Below, piece after piece: positions 21,901-26,749 of a stretch of 26,749 nt of DNA. The first letter of the stretch is position 1. Every line of letters starts with the position of its first letter. This stretch comes from Saccoglossus kowalevskii (taxonomy: Eukaryota > Hemichordata > Enteropneusta > Harrimaniidae), in assembly GCF_000003605.2 (NCBI RefSeq), contig NW_003145791.1:144719-171467 (forward strand). Reading direction: 5' to 3'. The notes under the pieces were generated by a model. The model was not told where the DNA came from and ran no database searches. It was given only the letters and a program-made list of their open reading frames with translations. The position numbers and the translations under genes are program-made.

Positions 21901-22053
21901 ATCTGTCCTTAATGGGGACAATAGTATCATACGCCTTGGTTTGTAACAGCAATTGACGTGAATAGGCGTTAATTGGCAATGGAGGAAAAAAATATTTTTC
22001 CTTCATAAGGAATGGCGGAATAGTAAGAATTAGTGTCCCTGCCAGTGACTTCA
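18927..22053 (+). other. SYDE gene intron 1, first part
   Basis: It begins with donor GTAAGT at 18927. The sequence is AT-rich with long A/T runs. Frames over 19549-19776, 20331-20564 and 21454-21765 show no domain and are not flanked by suitable splice sites in phase 1. No C2 or RhoGAP exon is seen, so the intron probably continues to or past the window end. Confidence 0.55.
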
Positions 22054-22524
22054 GGGACGACGTCAAAAGATCGATGTCGGATAAAAAACTTAATTCCTTT
22101 AGTTTTTTTCCAACCCCCCACCCCCCACCCCCACTGAAACTTAATTGATAAATATTGGTCATGGTGTCGGACTACATTCACCATTGAATACAAATTGATA
22201 ATCGGACAGTAGTATTGCATAGCAGTTGGTTGTCGGGTGGGTGTAAAAAGACTTTACAAATGCACCTCATTTGACGCACATATTTACACTCGAACCAAAC
22301 CATTTTCTCGTCTTGGATGTGTTTTTTTTTCCTTTACGGTTATTTCTGTCCTTGACTGGATAGAAAAAAAACGAACTACAAATACTCCAAGATTTTTTTG
22401 ACTTCATTAAAAAATAAAATCGTTTTTGTAGGATGGAAACTTTTTGAGGTCAAACCCCCACCCCCACATCCCAAACTAAAGCAAATAAGTTTTTTATCCG
22501 ACATTGATCTTTTGACGTCGTCCC
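22054..22524. mobile_element. 471-bp inverted-repeat DNA transposon (MITE)
   Basis: The left terminus, GGGACGACGTCAAAAGATCG then ATGTCGGATAAAAAACTTA, is repeated inverted at the right terminus, giving inverted repeats of about 50 bp with roughly three mismatches by eye. The interior is non-coding and has a C-rich run near each arm (CCAACCCCCCACCCCCCACC at left, ACCCCCACCCCCACATC at right), both on the + strand. No clear target-site duplication is visible, so the superfamily is not assigned. Confidence 0.78.
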
Positions 22525-23648
22525 TTACTAAACCCATTTTTCAATGTATAAAAATGACAAATTACTGAAACCTTTGCTGTTATCACCAGCCATGGCTCAT
22601 ACTTGCCAGTTGCCTGTCCGTAGTTTATTTGTTTAGTACTTAATATTGTGATTAATGTGTCTGTGCATGCTACCTATTTTACTGGGTTACCTGCCTGTTA
22701 AATCAACTGCAGTATACTATACTGACAATCACCCCCCCCCCCACCCCCCTGAAATACTGACCCAGGGGATGATGGGAGTATTAATAATATCTGGTTGTAA
22801 AGTTCTCCATTCAAAGATGTGCAGCTCCCTTCTTTCAAAATGAATGTTTTACATAAAAAAATATGTTTGCTGTACTTTGTAGAGAGTACAAAGTACATTA
22901 CTTGTATGTAGACCGCATGCAAGTCATTAATAACATAGGGTGAGGCATGACTCTGCATTCATTAACACTCTTCTTGCATCTTTTGTCCGTTCTTACTTGC
23001 TCAAGTATTCTTAAATGTGGAATTTAAATATTAGTCATAAAAATTATTAATCTTTGTTATAACATTCGTCACCTGTGACTGATATTTTCTAGTATCGGGT
23101 GTGTCTGTTCAAAGTAAAATGCTTTTTTAGGTGTAATTTTGATACATTGTCAATAATTGAAAAAAAAGAAAAAGATTGTATGCTGTCATGGTAACATTGA
23201 TGAGTATTTAATTATTAAAAGAAAATTATAATATGAGTTTGCACACATCGCTGTTTTTACATAATGCATAAATAACATTCCATACTCCCCTACTCTGTTC
23301 TGTTTTCATCAAAATATCTTTTTTTCCTCTAACCAATCATAGATTGCCTTACACCCGGGCAAAATTTGATTGAGAAAGTACAATCTGTATTTCAGTGATA
23401 AGCTTGTTTTTAGGGGATAGCACTTACCTGAGCATTCCACTCAATAAATTAGCCAAAAAACAATTTTCATTCGCCAAATTACATTGCAAAATTACTGTCA
23501 TTGATTTCCAAATCTCATCTACAATGAAAAAAAACAACAAAAATGTTTATGAAAAATATGTACCGTACATTTTATTATATTATTATTTTACATATTTATA
23601 TTCAGAATTTAGGGTGTAAAATATTAGAAAAACGTCAAAGTCAAGCGC

Positions 23649-23649
<1 letters not shown>
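22525..23649. other. Intronic sequence between repeats
   Basis: AT-rich with a C-run near 22731-22748. Small frames at 22655-22843 and 23395-23619 have no domain. Nothing else is recognised. Confidence 0.5.
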
Positions 23650-23690
<41 letters not shown>

Positions 23691-23712
23691 GTCATCGTCG
23701 TCGTCGTCATTG
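23650..23712. repeat. (CAT)n microsatellite with CGT tail
   Basis: About 13 uninterrupted CAT triplets from 23651 grade into GTC/CGT triplets. Frames through it give poly-His on + or poly-Asp on -, but there is no flanking conserved sequence. It is treated as a simple repeat. Confidence 0.9.
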
Positions 23713-26545
23713 TCTTTGTTGTTGAATGTTTTCAGTTGTACACAAACTCTTGATGCAAAGCAATTACCACCATGATGTTTTTCTGCATGATTTGAGCTGC
23801 AACCACGCCCTCTGACCTGACAGGTCAAGTTTGTTATTTTCTGGGAACTTCTCAATAATGGCATTTTTTACAATACAAATGAAGAAGTGAATTAATAATG
23901 TTTAAATAGAATCTGTTGCCACCTATTTCAACAAAAACACTTTTGTCACAATTTTGAAAAGATAAACTTAATGTGGCAAAAGTACCTTTGATGACTGTGA
24001 ACAGGTCAGTTGTAGTTTATATACTGTAAGTATTCAGAAAGCTAAAAGAATGTTCAATGGCTGGGCTTCATGACTGAGTCTGACATGACCCCAAAAACAG
24101 AAATATCCCAAACGTTCAGGGATGGGGCTTAGTCAAGCATGGGCACACAGTCTTGGATATGCTTTGTTCAGTACCCTCAAGACACTGTTAATGTTTCTCA
24201 GCAAATTTCTCCTGGAAAACAAAACATATATTTGGGCTAATTTAAGCTGAAAATGGTATTTAATTTGTAATCTATAGTAACATTGTCCACTTTTAGTCAC
24301 TGTTTCAAATACATTTTGAAAACAAGGATTTATAATTTGTATGTGCATCCGTCAGTCCACAACCTTCATCTCTGACATGCCGGTTCCAATCAACTTCACA
24401 CATACATATATTGTACATCATATATCATGTTACACATATGCACATACATTTGTTTTAGGATACAATTCAAAATGGCTGAATGGTAGCCATTTAACAATTT
24501 AAAAAAATGCATCAAATCAAGCATTTCTGTCATTCCAGAACCTGATCTTGATTATGTACTGACAGATAATGGAACCTTGATGCACCTCATTTCACTGATG
24601 AGTCAAGATCGATTATTTATACATTTTGTTGTCTATATACAAAAAAAAATTATGAATAAAATTAATATTCCATCCCAGAATGCATTGCATTGACATTTAT
24701 TTCATTCTAAAATATCATTTATGGCTGTTGCTATAAATCAAGTCTACAGTTTTCTAAATTTGTTCAAAATTTGATTGAAAATTATTAGAAAATGCATAAA
24801 AATTTTCAAAATATTGTCCAAAATTGATGTTGAAAGGGTTTTTAATCAAGATGGGATGAAGGTTACATTTCATTATTGAACCACATTATTAAAACAACCC
24901 TTTTTCTCTCGTCTCTATCAGACTGTATCTTGAACGGAATAGCGTACACATATGTAATGTAATCAACAGTGTCTTATGCGCAAGGTTAAAGAAGTCACCA
25001 CGCCCTGTGGAGTTTTGTAATCTGAAGGAAATCTGCTGTGCGCATACAAATGTTATGCCATATTTGAATAACAAATTGATTATACAAACCTCGTTCATCA
25101 ATAAATTCTCTAAATTTAATAAGAGTGTGTGTGTTGGGGAGAGGGGTGTACAGCTTGCGGGTGGGGACAAAATTTGTTTAAATGAAAGTGAATTCACTGT
25201 ATCTAGACCTGAATACAGAATTATTGAAATTTGATTTGTTATCTAAAATTGTATAATGTGTAATGAAGCTCATATGCATAGGATGCCAAATTACTTTTAA
25301 TTAATTAATAATTAAATAACTACCGGGGTAATTAGATTCTTTGACCTGTCATGTAGGTAGTGTGTTTGAATATCAGTAATTTAACGTTTTAGCATTCAGC
25401 AGTGTGTGCTCACTTCTCTGCAACCTTTGACCCCGCCATGTACATGTTTTCACATACGTTATTCATGGGGTGGACATCATTTTTGCCACTAATTAGGACT
25501 CTACTCAATAGACAGTGCGACGAAAACAATTTATTGGATGAGTAATGTTGAATGAGACGGATCTTTGTTTACTGTTCAATTTCTTTTGTTACTGGCTCGA
25601 CCCATGTCACAAAGTGAATACATTTCGTTTAACTTTTATTCCGTTTTACTTTCCTATTTTCCAAAAAAGTGAATTTACCTCAGAGACAAACAAGTATACA
25701 AGCAAGAATGTCGATGTGATACATTGTCATTGTAGTCTTTGAAAGCTCAGTTTCAAAGGGCAATTTCAAAGCTTGTACATTGACCCAAATATGGCTACCT
25801 CCAATGCTTTGTGATTAAATTTCAATTCTTTTGTACATTGTATCTTGGTGTAGCTTGTGTGTAGGCTGAATTGTCAACTAGTCGGCTACAACTGATAGTG
25901 AGTTATTATGTCTGATTTGAAAATGAGTAACACTGTATGTGTTGTTCTGGGTTATTGAAATCCTATGGCGTTGCATGTGTTTTTTTGTCTTACATCGTGT
26001 ATAGGGGTTTGTCAACTTAAGTTTATATTACATGGCTTTTTGTTTTTTTTGTGCTCTTGTTGCACATTACAAGTGTTTCAAATTTCTCTTTTCTTTCATT
26101 CAGTCAGTTTTATGTCTTCTGTTTGCATGGCTGCTTCTTGCAATATATATATATATTCGCTTAAGCATTGGAATGGATGATAAAATAAAAGTGAGATGGC
26201 AATACTAATTTGTGGTACTTGTTTTGAACCCTTTAAACAACATTTTAACCTACATCTTGGTGCAATTTTATTTATTTTTTACTTGTTGTTTTGTGCTAAA
26301 TAGTTACATATTCCTGTCAAATTTCCGAATCCTGTTTGTCACATATTGATATTAATTTGGATAATAAATTGTCCTCATGAAAGTAAATCATCTTTATTTC
26401 TCCAAGACTTAATTGATAATTTAAGCAGCAAAATCTTGCTAAGATCCAGAAAATCATCAAGCCCATCAAATTGTTTGAAAAGCTTTTTTATTAGAAATTA
26501 AAAAAAAAATATTAAAATTTTACTGTCAGTCATAAAATAAATGAA
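23713..26545. other. Presumed continuation of SYDE intron 1
   Basis: AT-rich, with a TA run near 26143-26157 and no recognised domain on either strand. A possible small phase-1 exon starting at 24539 is discussed in the findings and is not annotated as coding. The frame at 24889-25197 (minus) is low in complexity. Confidence 0.45.
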
Positions 26546-26549
26546 AAAA

Positions 26550-26749
26550 ATGGCTGGAATGGCAGCCAGACATACAGGTGGCTGGCTAAAATGACAGCTA
26601 GACATACAGGTGGCTGGCTAAAATGTCACCCAGACATACAGGTGGCTGGCTAAAATGTCACCCAGACATACAGGTGGCTGGCTAAAATGTCATCCAGACA
26701 TACAGGTGGCTGGCTAAAATGGCATCCAGACATACAGGTGGCTGACTAA
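26550..26749. repeat. 32-bp minisatellite running off the window
   Basis: The word ACATACAGGTGGCTGGCTAA recurs at 26570, 26602, 26634, 26666, 26698 and (as ...GGCTGACTAA) 26730, exactly every 32 bp. The remaining part of each unit varies (AATGTCACCCAG, AATGGCATCCAG, AATGACAGCTAG). The array continues beyond the last base. 32 bp is not a multiple of three, and frames carry stops, so it is not coding. Confidence 0.92.

Noticed and set aside
21875-22220. Two overlapping minus-strand frames with Gly-Gly-Gly-Trp runs
   Set aside because: They arise from the C-rich tract inside the 471-bp inverted-repeat element and have no domain.
23543-23864. Poly-His (+) and poly-Asp (-) open frames
   Set aside because: Produced by the CAT microsatellite, with no conserved sequence outside the run.
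1-26749. Possibility of a CRISPR array, defence island, phage or biosynthetic cluster
   Set aside because: The DNA is eukaryotic with spliced genes. The regular repeats found are tandem minisatellites without unique spacers, and no associated effector genes exist.

Overview
This is animal nuclear DNA. It is AT-rich, with GT-AG introns, AATAAA signals, microsatellites, a decayed LINE and several short inverted-repeat transposons. Two neighbouring protein genes lie on the + strand. One is a complete six-exon BTBD19-like BTB/BACK gene. The other is the first coding exon of a SYD-1/RhoGAP100F (SYDE) orthologue that still carries a PDZ domain. As known from the families, vertebrate SYDE proteins lack this PDZ while invertebrate SYD-1 proteins have it, so an invertebrate bilaterian is likely. 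A marine deuterostome or a lophotrochozoan would fit, but the window does not settle the phylum.

Layout. 1-777 is upstream sequence with a probable BTBD19 promoter. 778-7301 is BTBD19, whose exons join in frame to a 306-residue protein. Its introns hold three palindromic TA-flanked MITEs (two of one family in opposite orientations), a 116-bp TTAA-flanked MITE and a diverged 143-bp tandem repeat. 7302-17230 is about 10 kb without a recognisable cellular gene. It contains BTBD19 polyadenylation signals, a 70-bp-period duplication, a 1.3-kb minisatellite of alternating 62- and 65-bp units, a minus-strand LINE fragment and a 302-bp TTAA MITE. 17231-18926 is the large first coding exon of the SYDE gene. 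18927 to the end looks like its very long first intron, with a 471-bp inverted-repeat element, a CAT microsatellite and a 32-bp minisatellite that runs off the window.

The two genes have no obvious functional link. BTBD19 belongs to a family of BTB-BACK proteins that often act as CUL3 adaptors. SYD-1/SYDE proteins organise presynaptic sites through PDZ, C2 and RhoGAP domains, and only the PDZ and a disordered linker are present here. I found no CRISPR array, operon, phage or defence system. The unusual content is the repeat landscape: non-autonomous DNA transposons with readable termini and a minisatellite with a two-unit higher-order period.
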